From an uncultured Bacteroidota bacterium (GTDB lineage: Bacteria > Bacteroidota > Bacteroidia > Bacteroidales > WCHB1-69): DNA of 48,633 nt. The position numbers were made by a program, and so were the translations under genes. How positions within the stretch are numbered: the first letter of the stretch is position 1; every line of letters starts with the position of its first letter. The stretch covers positions 1 to 48,633 of the forward strand of contig CACYHG010000038.1 in assembly GCA_902774175.1 (NCBI GenBank), given 5' to 3'. Positions 8,143 to 16,555 of this stretch are shown piece after piece. The notes beneath the pieces were generated by a model. That model worked only from the letters and a program-made list of their open reading frames with translations, made no database searches and was not told the DNA's origin.

Positions 8143-10101
8143 TTATTTGTTCATGTTCAAGTCTTTGGACATGCTTACGCCTTTGGAGCTCCTGATGCTG
8201 AGCATTTCGGCATGTGGGCTCTCCACCACGCCCAGCCCGTATATGCGTGCATTCTTGATTTTGTCGGCCAAAAGCAGGCAGGGCGCACCGTTGAGGGAGT
8301 CGTAGTCGTATGGGTTGGGCGAGCCGACCAGTATGGCGCCCTCGCGCAGTTCTATGTCAACGTTGCTGCGGAGGTGCAGCGTGCCGGTGAGGTAGCGCCC
8401 GACACTGAACACCAACGTGCCGCCGCCCTGTTCAGCCAGATAGTCGATGGCCGCCTGGATGCTCCGTGTGTTGAGCGTGGTGCCGTTTGAGACAACGTTG
8501 AACTGTGTCGCGTTGATGCGCGGCCCGTCGCGATAGACGGTCGAGGCAAGTCCCGCACCCGCGTCTGCTGGCGGGTCGCTGATGTTAAGCTGCTTGTAGT
8601 ACGGATTGTCCTCATACAGCACAATCTGGTTCTTGTCCGGCGCATCGGGCTGTTCTGTCCGGACCTTGTTCAGCTGCAGTCCGGTCACGTCGTCGGCCAC
8701 GATGCAGGGGCGGTAGTCCTTGCCCTCCACGCGCATCACCACGTTGTTAAGCATGATGTTGTCGGCGTGGCGGATGTACAGTCCCCACGCAGGCAGCTCC
8801 TTGAACATTGAGAATTCGGGGTACTGCCTCTCACGTTGCGGCATGGAGGCCAGCTCCTTCGCCGAGCAGCCCTGGTATGCGTAGCTGCTGTCGGCATTTC
8901 CCGGATATACTATCGTGATGTTTTCCAGGCGTATGTTCTGGATGCGGTGACCCGGCGTGCCGATGATGCTGCTGGGCGAGATGTTCCGCGGCAGATCCTC
9001 GACCGGCCCTTCGTAGCTGTAGCCGAAATCGGGTTTCTCAAATGGCACCTCCGCATACATGTTGCGGATGGTGATGTTGCGCAGGCATGGGGTCAGCTTT
9101 TCGTTGGTGTTGCGTTCAGAAAAGCGGAGGAAAATCGGATTGCCGGTGTGGTAGCTGCGCAGGCTGTCGATGTAGATGTCCTCCAGTATGCCGCCATCCA
9201 CGCAGGCGACGGTGATCGCGCTGCGGTAGGTGTCAAAGATGGTGATGTCCTTGAAGCGGAAATTGCGGAACACGCCTCTGGTCATGGTGCCGAACTTGAT
9301 GCCGTTGGCGCTGCTGCGCCCGGTGCAGTGCTCCACCACCACATTCTCGCTAACGCCGTCCTTGCTGTGGCTCTTGAAGCAGAACACATCGTCGGCGGCA
9401 TCCATGTAGCAGTGGCGTATGATCACATTCTGGCAGTCCACAATGTCGATGCCATCGTTGTTCCAGAATGATTTGGAATCCACGGTGACATGCTCCACAA
9501 GCAGGTTGCGGCACTGGTCGTACTGCTGGTTCCAGCTGGCCGGATCCTTCAGCGTGATGCCGCTGATGGTCACATTCTCGCATTCGCGGAAGTGGATGTT
9601 CTCCGGACGGTTCTCCCCGGCAGGGCGGTCGTATTTCAGCGGGTCCTTTATCTTGCCTTCGTGGATGAGGCGCACCACATTGTAGGCCACCTCAATGCCT
9701 CGGCAGTCGATAACGCCCTTGCCGGTGATGGCCACATCATGCTGTTTGATGGCGAAGATGAATGAGGTCCAGCGGCAGTAGGGGTCCTTCACATAGTCCA
9801 GCGGATTGAGCGAACCCAGCAGGGTCGCGCCCTCCTCAAGGTGCAGCGTGACGTTGCTCTTCAGGTAGAGCGTGCCGCAGACATGCCGCCCGGGTTCAAT
9901 CACGACTCTTCCGCCGCCGTTGGCGTTGGCCGCGTCGATGGCCTTCTGGATGGCCTGCGTGTTCAGGGTGATGCCGTCCCCCTTGTCGCCGTAGTCGCGG
10001 GCCGGGAAATCGGTGGTCTGCACTTTTGACTGTGCGCCGCCCGCCCATGGGAGCAGCATGAGGGTCAGCAGGATGACGAGTGTTTTTGTCCGTGTTTTCA
10101 T
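8143..10101 (-). CDS. GH28-like parallel beta-helix protein (polygalacturonase family)
   Basis: A 652-residue exported protein from ATG 10101. A second in-frame ATG at 10122 would add seven residues, but the signal peptide (TLVILLTLMLLPWAGGAQS) fits the inner start. Residues about 33-100 are the pectate-lyase-3/GH28 entry module (ARDYGDKGDGITLNTQAIQKAI), followed by beta-helix coils. The GH28 aspartates appear as NND (214-216) and DD (237-238). The usual GHG is replaced by ANG in SSANGIKFGT (263-272), and no RIK is evident. Residues about 535-640 repeat the entry module. It begins 32 bases (or 11 from 10122) after the lptD stop, so co-transcription is likely. Pectin or another uronate-containing glycan may be the substrate, but this is unproven. 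Confidence 0.82.
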   Translation of the reverse strand: MKTRTKTLVILLTLMLLPWAGGAQSKVQTTDFPARDYGDKGDGITLNTQAIQKAIDAANANGGGRVVIEPGRHVCGTLYLKSNVTLHLEEGATLLGSLNPLDYVKDPYCRWTSFIFAIKQHDVAITGKGVIDCRGIEVAYNVVRLIHEGKIKDPLKYDRPAGENRPENIHFRECENVTISGITLKDPASWNQQYDQCRNLLVEHVTVDSKSFWNNDGIDIVDCQNVIIRHCYMDAADDVFCFKSHSKDGVSENVVVEHCTGRSSANGIKFGTMTRGVFRNFRFKDITIFDTYRSAITVACVDGGILEDIYIDSLRSYHTGNPIFLRFSERNTNEKLTPCLRNITIRNMYAEVPFEKPDFGYSYEGPVEDLPRNISPSSIIGTPGHRIQNIRLENITIVYPGNADSSYAYQGCSAKELASMPQRERQYPEFSMFKELPAWGLYIRHADNIMLNNVVMRVEGKDYRPCIVADDVTGLQLNKVRTEQPDAPDKNQIVLYEDNPYYKQLNISDPPADAGAGLASTVYRDGPRINATQFNVVSNGTTLNTRSIQAAIDYLAEQGGGTLVFSVGRYLTGTLHLRSNVDIELREGAILVGSPNPYDYDSLNGAPCLLLADKIKNARIYGLGVVESPHAEMLSIRSSKGVSMSKDLNMNK

Positions 10102-10133
10102 TACAATGCGGTGTTGTTTCATTATGATGGGGT

Positions 10134-12629
10134 TTAATAATTGGTGTAGTCCTTGTTCACGTTCCATTTCAGGCTCTGGAGGGTGCTTGCCTTCACGTTG
10201 ATGTGGAACTGGAAACCGCGGTAGTAGCCGAAGGGCCGCCACTGGAATGCCATTGTCCAGCAGTGCAGGTCGCGCGTTATGTCGAATGAGGAGGCGGAGA
10301 CCTTCTTGGTTGTGAAGTCGTATCCGGAGGTGAAGCCGACCGCCCATTTGCGGGTCACATCGACACGCCCGTTTATGTTGACGGTGTTGGTGACGGTCTT
10401 GTTGTAGCGGTTGCGGTCCAGAACCAGCATGTTATAATAGTTGTAGTTGTCAGAAAGATTATAGTTCAGCGAGTAGGAGAACGACAAGTTCCAGTTGAAG
10501 GCCGTTCCGCCCGTGTTCCAATGCTTGAAGTTGGAGGGGCTCAGCTGGTAGCTGAAACTGAGGTTGGCGGCGGTGGAGGAGAGGCGGAAGAGCCTGTGGT
10601 TCTCATTCCATTCAAACCGGTTTGTGCGTATGCCCGCGTCGCTGATGACGTATGGGTCAAGGTAGATGTTGAAATTAATGTAGATTTTTTTGAAGAGCGT
10701 GGTCCGTCCCGAAACTGTGACGGGTGTCCAGTTCATCGAATCGGCCATCATGTTGTAGGAGGTCGAAATGTTGAAGTTCTCAAGCAGCGTCACCTTCTCC
10801 ATGCCGTTCTCCGTGGTGTCCTTCCGCTTGCGGACCTTCATCTCCAGCTTGTTGCCGATGCTGAAGCTTGCGAATGCGCTGCTGCGGTCGGCAGGCGTGC
10901 CGTAAAGGAACCCCTCGATTGGCGCGTATGTGATGGTCTGCCCCGTGGTTGAATCCAGATATGAGTCGAAAATGCGCCGGTTGATGAATGGGGTGTAGGT
11001 TAAGCTGGCCGATGGTGTGATCTCGTGCCGCATCGCCTTCAGCCAATTGCCCCTGTATTGGAACATCCCGTAGAGGGTGGTGCGCAGCGTGGAGGAGTAG
11101 GACATCTGGTGGGTGGCGAAAAATCCGAAAACCGTGTCGCGGGCGATGATCGCCTGGTTCAGGCTGTCGGTGCCGGCGAAGCGGCGGTAGGCCCCCTTGA
11201 ACTGCCAGTTTTCTGTCCAGCTGAGGGTGTTGTTCCAGTCTATATGCTTCAGCACTTTGATTGTGGAGGAGAGGGGGATGGAATGGGTCATGCCGCTGCG
11301 CATCTGGTCGAACATGGCCGGTTTCATGAAGAGCGAGTCGGTGGTCTGCACGCTGTTGCTCATGCTGAGGTTGTAGGAGAGCGAAATGTTCTCATACCAG
11401 CGTATCTTGCCCACAATCTCCTTGCGCCGGAGCGGGTAGAAGGTGCTTATGTTGTAGTTGACGTTGGGCAGGTTCAGGTTCATCACCCCTGTGGAGACAT
11501 TCTGCGAAAGGCTGGCGTTCACCCCCAGGCTGTGCAGGCTTCCGAATGAGGTGGAGAAGCTCACGGTGGAGTTGTAGTTGCTGTTCACATAGTTGTTAAG
11601 GTCGGTGATGTTGTTCTTGTTGTAGGAGCTTGTCTGGTAGTTGACGTCGGCTGAAAAACGGTTGGTCGGGTGTGCCTTGCTGTCCTGGCTGTGCTTCCAT
11701 GTCACGCGGACATCCTGTGCGGTGTAGAAGGTTGGGGTCTTGGGCTCGCCCCGGCGTGTCAGGCTATAGGAGGTATAGAAGTTTCCCTTGTATTTGTAGC
11801 GCCGGTAGTAGTTCGAGTTCAGGTTGACGGCGAACGAGCCGCGCAGGTAGAGGTCGGTGGTGAGGGCGAGGTCGATGCAGTCGTTGAAGGCGTAGTAGAG
11901 GCCGAACCCCTGCAGGTAGAAGCCAAGTTCCGCCGACTCGCCGTAGGATGGGGTGAGTATCCCGTTCTTCCTTTTTTTCGCACTGTTCGGCAGCAGGCTG
12001 AAGGGCAGGCCGACAGGTATCGGTATGTCACGAATCTCCGGATGGATGAATTTTGTGACTATGACCTCGTTCGGAATCACTTTGCCTTTGGTGAAGACAA
12101 AGCCGAAGTGCGGATGCTCCAGGTTGCAGGTGGTGTAGACGCCGCGCCGCACAAATGTGACGGAATCGTTCACCTTTTTGATGACCTCCCCGTGCAGCAT
12201 CCCGTCGCCCTCCTGCGTGATCACATTGTATACCACGCCCTGTTTGCTCTGAAGGTTGTACCGGATGCCGTTGGAGTAGAATGTGGAGGCTTTCTGCTTG
12301 AAAACCGGCTTGCCCTGCATCACTCCGTTCGAATCAGGTGCGCCTGTTGCATACACCACCTGGCTGTCGAGGTTCATGTGGATGCGGTCGGATGTCAGCT
12401 CGATGTCCCCGTAAAGGACTTTTGTCTTGTTGAAGAGGGTGGCGCGCTTGCCTTTGAGGTCGATCCTGACCGAATCCGCAGCTTCGTAGCGAATGGTCTC
12501 TTTCAGTGCCTCTTTTGAAAGCGGAAATTCCTTTTTAGGGCGAATTGTATCGCTGTTTTGCGCCCTTGCTGTGCCGTCGTTGGAGCCCGGCATCAGCGGC
12601 AGTATCCATAGGAGGATAAACAAATATTT
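10134..12629 (-). CDS. lptD: LPS-assembly outer-membrane protein LptD, Bacteroidota type
   Basis: About 831 residues from GTG 12629, or 838 from TTG 12650. I prefer GTG because it gives a compact signal peptide, KYLFILLWILPLMPG. The N-terminal OstA/LptA-like jellyroll (about residues 45-200, with RIDLKGKRATLFNKTKVLYGDIELTSDRI) is followed by the conserved junction IPIPVGLPFSLLP and a large barrel rich in alternating aromatic strands. It inserts lipopolysaccharide into the outer leaflet together with an LptE-like partner, which is not seen here. It is divergently placed from the amidase gene, and a GH28-like gene follows it. Confidence 0.9.
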   Translation of the reverse strand, partial: KYLFILLWILPLMPGSNDGTARAQNSDTIRPKKEFPLSKEALKETIRYEAADSVRIDLKGKRATLFNKTKVLYGDIELTSDRIHMNLDSQVVYATGAPDSNGVMQGKPVFKQKASTFYSNGIRYNLQSKQGVVYNVITQEGDGMLHGEVIKKVNDSVTFVRRGVYTTCNLEHPHFGFVFTKGKVIPNEVIVTKFIHPEIRDIPIPVGLPFSLLPNSAKKRKNGILTPSYGESAELGFYLQGFGLYYAFNDCIDLALTTDLYLRGSFAVNLNSNYYRRYKYKGNFYTSYSLTRRGEPKTPTFYTAQDVRVTWKHSQDSKAHPTNRFSADVNYQTSSYNKNNITDLNNYVNSNYNSTVSFSTSFGSLHSLGVNASLSQNVSTGVMNLNLPNVNYNISTFYPLRRKEIVGKIRWYENISLSYNLSMSNSVQTTDSLFMKPAMFDQMRSGMTHSIPLSSTIKVLKHIDWNNTLSWTENWQFKGAYRRFAGTDSLNQAIIARDTVFGFFATHQMSYSSTLRTTLYGMFQYRGNWLKAMRHEITPSASLTYTPFINRRIFDSYLDSTTGQTITYAPIEGFLYGTPADRSSAFASFSIGNKLEMKVRKRKDTTENGMEKVTLLENFNISTSYNMMADSMNWTPVTVSGRTTLFKKIYINFNIYLDPYVISDAGIRTNRFEWNENHRLFRLSSTAANLSFSYQLSPSNFKHWNTGGTAFNWNLSFSYSLNYNLSDNYNYYNMLVLDRNRYNKTVTNTVNINGRVDVTRKWAVGFTSGYDFTTKKVSASSFDITRDLHCWTMAFQWRPFGYYRGFQFHINVKASTLQSLKWNVNKDYTNY

Positions 12630-12687
12630 CACAAACAGCTGTTTATACAATTCTATTTTTTTAAATAAAATATGTTGTCAAATTGTC

Positions 12688-12695
12688 TAATTTTG
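12688..12695 (+). promoter_or_regulatory. -7 box for the amidase gene
   Basis: TAATTTTG matches TAnnTTTG, 61 bases before the amidase ATG. The inverted repeat at 12701-12721 would lie at or just after the transcription start. Confidence 0.45.
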
Positions 12696-12700
12696 TACCC

Positions 12701-12721
12701 AATTTGCAGTAATTGCAAATT
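12701..12721. promoter_or_regulatory. Perfect inverted repeat between divergent lptD and amidase promoters
   Basis: AATTTGCA (12701-12708), GTAAT, TGCAAATT (12714-12721): an 8-bp perfect dyad with a 5-base spacer. It lies between the rightward -7 box (12688-12695) and the leftward one (12723-12730). A protein bound here could affect both envelope genes. An RNA hairpin in the amidase leader is the alternative. Confidence 0.5.
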
Positions 12722-12722
12722 G

Positions 12723-12730
12723 CAAAAGTA
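12723..12730 (-). promoter_or_regulatory. -7 box for lptD
   Basis: Minus strand TACTTTTG, then CA, the strongest promoter form seen in this window. It lies about 73 bases before the TTG and 94 before the GTG candidate starts of lptD. Confidence 0.55.
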
Positions 12731-12756
12731 CGAAAAATATTAATAAACGAAGTCAG

Positions 12757-13917
12757 ATGAAGTACAGATTTTTTGCGTGCCTTTTCGCTTTCTTCCTGAT
12801 GCCGCTGCTATCCGGTTGGACGGTAGCCGGTCCAATCCGTACAATTGTGATTGATCCGGGCCATGGCGGACACGACCCCGGTGCGGTGGGGCTTTCGGGC
12901 AGCCATGAGAGCAAGGTGGTGCTCGATGTCGCGCTGCGGCTTGGCAAACTTATCCAGAAGCAGCATCCGGAGGTGAAGGTTATCTACACCCGCAGCACCG
13001 ACGTGTTCATTGAATTGTACAAGCGTGCCGAAATCGCCAACAAGAACAAGGCGGACCTGTTCATCTCCATCCACTGCAACACCGCTGCCAACGCCACCGC
13101 GCATGGGGCGGAGACCTTTGTGATGGGTATGGACAAGACCAACGCGAACATGGCGGTGGCGCAGAAGGAGAACGCCGCCATCCTTAAGGAGACGGACTAC
13201 GAGAACAACTATGAGGGTTTTGACCCATATTCCCCCGAATCATACATTATCTTTTCGCTGCTGCAGAACGCCCATCTGACACAGAGCACGCATTTCGCCT
13301 CATCGGTGCAGAAGTGCTTCACGAACGATCTGCACCGGAACGACCGTGGCGTGAAGCAGGCCCCTTTCCTGGTACTGTGGCGCACCACCATGCCCAGCGT
13401 GCTGATAGAGCTAGGTTTCCTGAGCCACAAGGAAGAGGAGGCATACCTCCTTTCCGAAAAGGGCAAAAACGAAATGAGCAGATCAATTTACAAGGCGGTC
13501 AATCAGATGATTGTTGAAAATGGCGGCTTATCCGCCCCGGTGGATGGCAAGGTTGCTGCCGAAAAGAATCCGGCGGACACTTCCGTTGTCGCAGATTCCG
13601 CAGCCGTGCAGCCGAAGCCTGTTACCGCAGTGAACCCCGATCTGGTGTATAAGATACAGTTTGCCGCCTCCTCGGTGCAGAAGCCTGCGGACGATTACGC
13701 CTTCCGCGGCCTGCCGAAGGTGCAGTGCCGCCCCAGCGGTTCGGTGTTTGTCTACACTGCCGGCGAGGAACCTACGTATGAATCTGTGCTTCCGGTGCTT
13801 GAACTGGTCCGTGAAAAGGGTTACAAGGATGCCTTTGTCATAGCTTTCTACAAAGGTGAGCGCATCAGGCTCGATCAGGCAAAAAAATTGGAGAAATCCT
13901 CTGGCATATTGAAATAA
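12757..13917 (+). CDS. N-acetylmuramoyl-L-alanine amidase (Amidase_3) with SPOR-like tail
   Basis: A 386-residue periplasmic zinc hydrolase that cuts the stem peptide from muramic acid during cell separation. A signal peptide covers about residues 1-25. The Amidase_3 catalytic domain spans about 27-250. Zinc and catalytic residues are visible in IDPGHGGHDPGA, then ESKVVLDVA, then FISIHCNTA, then SVLIELGFLSHKEEE. A linker follows (about 255-290), and the last roughly 95 residues (YKIQFAASS to AFVIAFYKGERI) look like a SPOR-type peptidoglycan-binding domain. The head-to-head placement with lptD is common in Bacteroidota. Its stop lies only four bases before the next promoter box. Confidence 0.93.
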   Translation: MKYRFFACLFAFFLMPLLSGWTVAGPIRTIVIDPGHGGHDPGAVGLSGSHESKVVLDVALRLGKLIQKQHPEVKVIYTRSTDVFIELYKRAEIANKNKADLFISIHCNTAANATAHGAETFVMGMDKTNANMAVAQKENAAILKETDYENNYEGFDPYSPESYIIFSLLQNAHLTQSTHFASSVQKCFTNDLHRNDRGVKQAPFLVLWRTTMPSVLIELGFLSHKEEEAYLLSEKGKNEMSRSIYKAVNQMIVENGGLSAPVDGKVAAEKNPADTSVVADSAAVQPKPVTAVNPDLVYKIQFAASSVQKPADDYAFRGLPKVQCRPSGSVFVYTAGEEPTYESVLPVLELVREKGYKDAFVIAFYKGERIRLDQAKKLEKSSGILK

Positions 13918-13921
13918 GTAC

Positions 13922-13929
13922 TACTTTTG
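13922..13929 (+). promoter_or_regulatory. -7 box for arcC
   Basis: TACTTTTG followed by CA, five bases after the amidase stop and 25 bases before the carbamate kinase ATG. It suggests that arcC has its own transcript. Confidence 0.55.
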
Positions 13930-13954
13930 CACTTCTATATCTTAAAAGGAAAAT

Positions 13955-14896
13955 ATGAGCAAGACAGCAGTTATCGCTTTCGGAGGCAATGCCTTATTAC
14001 GTAGCGGACAGGAGGGTTTCTATCAGGAGCAGCTGGCCAATGTGGAGGAAACCTGCGAATCGGTCATCCCGTTGGTAAAGGCGGGGTACAAAATAGTCAT
14101 CGGTCACGGCAACGGGCCGCAGGTGGGCAATGTGCTTCTGCAGCACGAGATGGCCAACCGCGTTTCCGGCGTGGTGGCCATGCCGCTTGATTTCTGTGTG
14201 GCGGAGACCCAGGGTTCCATCGGCTACCTGATTGAGCAGGGCTTCCGCAACGTGTTGAAACGTCACGGGATTGAAAAGGAGGTGCTGGGCATCATCACGC
14301 AGGTGGTGGTGGATCAGAACGACCCTCTTTTTGTCAATCCGACCAAACCGATCGGACGCTATTTCAAGCAGAAACAGATGGAGTCGTTCATTGAGGAGCA
14401 TCCCGGAACCATCTTCAGGGAGGATCCCAAGGGTAACGGCTGGAGAAGGGTGGTGGCCTCGCCTGCACCCAAGGACATACTTAATGTCCCCGCTGTTGAG
14501 ATGCTGGCCAATGCCGGACACATTGTAATAACCGTCGGCGGCGGCGGCGTGCCGGTCATCATCGACAACGGCATTATCAAGGGCGTGGAGGCTGTCATTG
14601 ACAAGGATCTCTCCTCCGCACTTTTGGCCACCAAGCTTCATGCCGACGAGTTCTACATCCTTACCGACGTGCCGAAGGTCTACATCAACTTCCGCAAACC
14701 AGATGAGAAGGCATTGGATGTGATTACCATTGCAGAGGCGCAGAAATATCTGGAGGAGGGGCAGTTCACCGAAGGCTCCATGGCACCGAAAATACGGGCG
14801 GCCATCCGCTTTGTGGAGCAGTGCGGCGGCACCTGCATCATCACCGAGGCCGGGCAGCTTGAAAACCCTGCCTGCGGAACACGTATTGTAAAATAA
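13955..14896 (+). CDS. arcC: Carbamate kinase
   Basis: A 313-residue amino-acid-kinase-fold enzyme that makes ATP and carbamate from carbamoyl phosphate and ADP, the last step of fermentative arginine or citrulline breakdown. Diagnostic parts are the N-terminal VIAFGGNALL, HGNGPQVGN, the GGGGVPVI segment with the following EAVIDKDLSSALLA, and the C-terminal EGSMAPKIRAAIRFV. Length is normal. A membrane-protein gene follows after 7 bases, and then arcB. No arginine deiminase (arcA) is present in the window. Confidence 0.95.
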   Translation: MSKTAVIAFGGNALLRSGQEGFYQEQLANVEETCESVIPLVKAGYKIVIGHGNGPQVGNVLLQHEMANRVSGVVAMPLDFCVAETQGSIGYLIEQGFRNVLKRHGIEKEVLGIITQVVVDQNDPLFVNPTKPIGRYFKQKQMESFIEEHPGTIFREDPKGNGWRRVVASPAPKDILNVPAVEMLANAGHIVITVGGGGVPVIIDNGIIKGVEAVIDKDLSSALLATKLHADEFYILTDVPKVYINFRKPDEKALDVITIAEAQKYLEEGQFTEGSMAPKIRAAIRFVEQCGGTCIITEAGQLENPACGTRIVK

Positions 14897-14903
14897 TCAG
14901 GAT

Positions 14904-15335
14904 ATGGAAAACAATTTTGAGGAAATAAAGAATTCTCCGGCCTTTTTCTCCTTTGGCAAGAAAATAACTGTCATCGGCGTTATCGCCAGCATTGCGGGAG
15001 GAGTGATGAAGCTGTCCGGAATCCAGTATGGTGACTATCTTCTGATAATGGGGCTGGCCACACTCGCCCTGACCGCCTATCTTATTCTGTCGAATCTGCC
15101 ATATAAACCTATAGAAAAGGATGAGGATGCGAACGCCCGTCTTCGTCCGATCTGGAACTTCTCCATCAAGCTTTTAGGATGGGGCTTGAGTGTTCTGCTG
15201 ATAGGGTTCCTGTTCTGGTTGTACCATTGGCCCGGTTGGAATATCCTGCTGATTGTCGGCGCCATCACCACGCCAATCGGCGTAATCACCATGCTGCTCT
15301 ACCTCCACCAACGCAACAAATACCAAATCTACTAA
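14904..15335 (+). CDS. Small four-helix membrane protein, GldL-like, unknown function
   Basis: 143 residues with four predicted membrane segments at about 21-42, 46-65, 88-108 and 112-132. The third and fourth contain FWLYHWPGWNILLIVG, a pattern shared with GldL-type and other small Bacteroidota inner-membrane proteins. It is too short to be GldL and lacks its cytoplasmic tail. It starts 7 bases after arcC and is probably in the same transcript. A link to citrulline or arginine transport is not supported by homology. The function is unknown. Confidence 0.7.
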   Translation: MENNFEEIKNSPAFFSFGKKITVIGVIASIAGGVMKLSGIQYGDYLLIMGLATLALTAYLILSNLPYKPIEKDEDANARLRPIWNFSIKLLGWGLSVLLIGFLFWLYHWPGWNILLIVGAITTPIGVITMLLYLHQRNKYQIY

Positions 15336-15350
15336 CCCCCCAACCCCCTC

Positions 15351-15466
15351 AAACTCTCAAACCCCTTAAACCCCTTAAACTCTTAAACTCTTAAACTCTT
15401 AAACTCTTAAACCCCTTAAACTTTTAAACTCTTAAACTCTTAAACTCTTAAACCCCTTAAACTCTT
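15351..15466. repeat. Tandem 8/9-base repeat tract upstream of arcB
   Basis: Fourteen head-to-tail units, chiefly AAACTCTT (8 bases) with interspersed AAACCCCTT (9 bases) and single variants AAACTCTC and AAACTTTT. The tract fills the gap between the membrane-protein stop (15335) and the arcB start (15502). The leading 15336-15350 is a related C-rich stretch. There is no spacer pattern, so it is not a CRISPR array. The form suggests expansion by slippage. Confidence 0.9.
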
Positions 15467-15501
15467 TTTACATTCCGAACAAACACAAAAACAATAATCG
15501 T

Positions 15502-16503
15502 ATGGCTTACAACTTAAGAAACCGTAATTTCCTGAAGATTTTAGACTTCAGCCCGAAAGAACTGAACTATCTGCTGGATCTGGCCCGCGACCTGAAGCGC
15601 GCCAAATACACCGGCACCGAACAACCGACCCTGAAGGGCAAGAACATCGCCCTGATTTTTGAGAAGACCTCCACCCGCACACGCTGCGCCTTTGAGGTTG
15701 GCGCGAAGGACCAGGGGGCGCATGTCACCTATCTGGGACCCACCGGCAGCCAGATTGGCGTAAAGGAGAGCATGAAGGACACCGCCCGCGTGCTGGGTCG
15801 CATGTTCGACGGCATCGAGTACCGCGGCTTCAAGCAGGAGACCGTTGAGGAGCTGGCCAAATACGCAGGCGTGCCTGTGTGGAACGGCCTGACCAACGAG
15901 AGCCATCCCACCCAGATTCTGGCCGACTTCCTCACCATGCAGGAGCATGTTGACAAGCCCCTGAGCCAGGTTACCTTCGCATACGTCGGCGACGCCCGCT
16001 TCAACATGGGCAACAGCCTGATGGTCGGTGGCGCAAAGATGGGCATGGATGTGCGCATCATCGCCCCGAAAAAGCTCCAGCCGGAGGCATGGTTGGTGAA
16101 GGAGTGCAAGAAAATCGCCAAGGAGACCGGCGCAAAGGTTACAGTGACCGACGATCCCGTTAAGGGCGTGAAGGGCTGCGACTTCATCTACACCGACGTT
16201 TGGGTGAGCATGGGCGAGCCCGCCGAGGTTTGGAAGGAGCGCATCGACATGCTTATGCCGTTCCAGGTGAACGCACAGATGATGAAGAACACCGGCAATC
16301 CGCACTGCAAGTTCATGCACTGCCTGCCCGCCTACCACAACTTGGAGACGCAGGTTGGACGCGATGTGAACAAACAGTTCGGCTTGGACGGCATTGAGGT
16401 GACCGAGGAGGTGTTCGAGAGCGAGAACTCGATCGTTTTCGACGAGGCCGAAAACCGCATGCACACCATCAAGGCGGTAATGGTTGCCACATTGGGAGAC
16501 TAA
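15502..16503 (+). CDS. arcB: Ornithine carbamoyltransferase, probably catabolic
   Basis: A 333-residue enzyme interconverting ornithine plus carbamoyl phosphate with citrulline. The carbamoyl-phosphate site STRTR is at 57-61 and HPTQ at 135-138. The ornithine-loop DVWVSMGEP has SMG at 236-238, and HCLP is at 273-276. The SMG loop marks a true OTCase, unlike the N-succinylornithine transcarbamylase of Bacteroides. Proximity to arcC and the ACTION of that pair suggest citrulline breakdown to ATP, but a biosynthetic role (argF) cannot be excluded. A strong terminator follows. Confidence 0.93.
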   Translation: MAYNLRNRNFLKILDFSPKELNYLLDLARDLKRAKYTGTEQPTLKGKNIALIFEKTSTRTRCAFEVGAKDQGAHVTYLGPTGSQIGVKESMKDTARVLGRMFDGIEYRGFKQETVEELAKYAGVPVWNGLTNESHPTQILADFLTMQEHVDKPLSQVTFAYVGDARFNMGNSLMVGGAKMGMDVRIIAPKKLQPEAWLVKECKKIAKETGAKVTVTDDPVKGVKGCDFIYTDVWVSMGEPAEVWKERIDMLMPFQVNAQMMKNTGNPHCKFMHCLPAYHNLETQVGRDVNKQFGLDGIEVTEEVFESENSIVFDEAENRMHTIKAVMVATLGD

Positions 16504-16531
16504 ACTGTTAAGAATTGTGTTTAGTCATTGG

Positions 16532-16555
16532 GCGGCCGCAAGGCCGCTTTTTTTT
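16532..16555 (+). terminator. Intrinsic terminator of arcB
   Basis: GCGGCC (16532-16537), loop GCAA, GGCCGC (16542-16547), then eight T. The T-tract overlaps the stop codon of the convergent tamB gene. The GCAA loop is a stable GNRA tetraloop on the rightward transcript. Confidence 0.9.

Noticed and set aside
12633..12644. AAACAGCTGTTT palindrome near the lptD start
   Set aside because: It is perfect but falls between alternative start codons and is readily explained by coding or A/T-rich composition. There is no other sign of function.
15336..15470. CRISPR array
   Set aside because: Units are 8-9 bases with no unique spacers. It is a simple tandem repeat.
15541..16464. Leftward 307-codon frame antisense to arcB
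   Set aside because: It is fully covered by conserved OTCase motifs on the plus strand, and the antisense product has no recognisable features.
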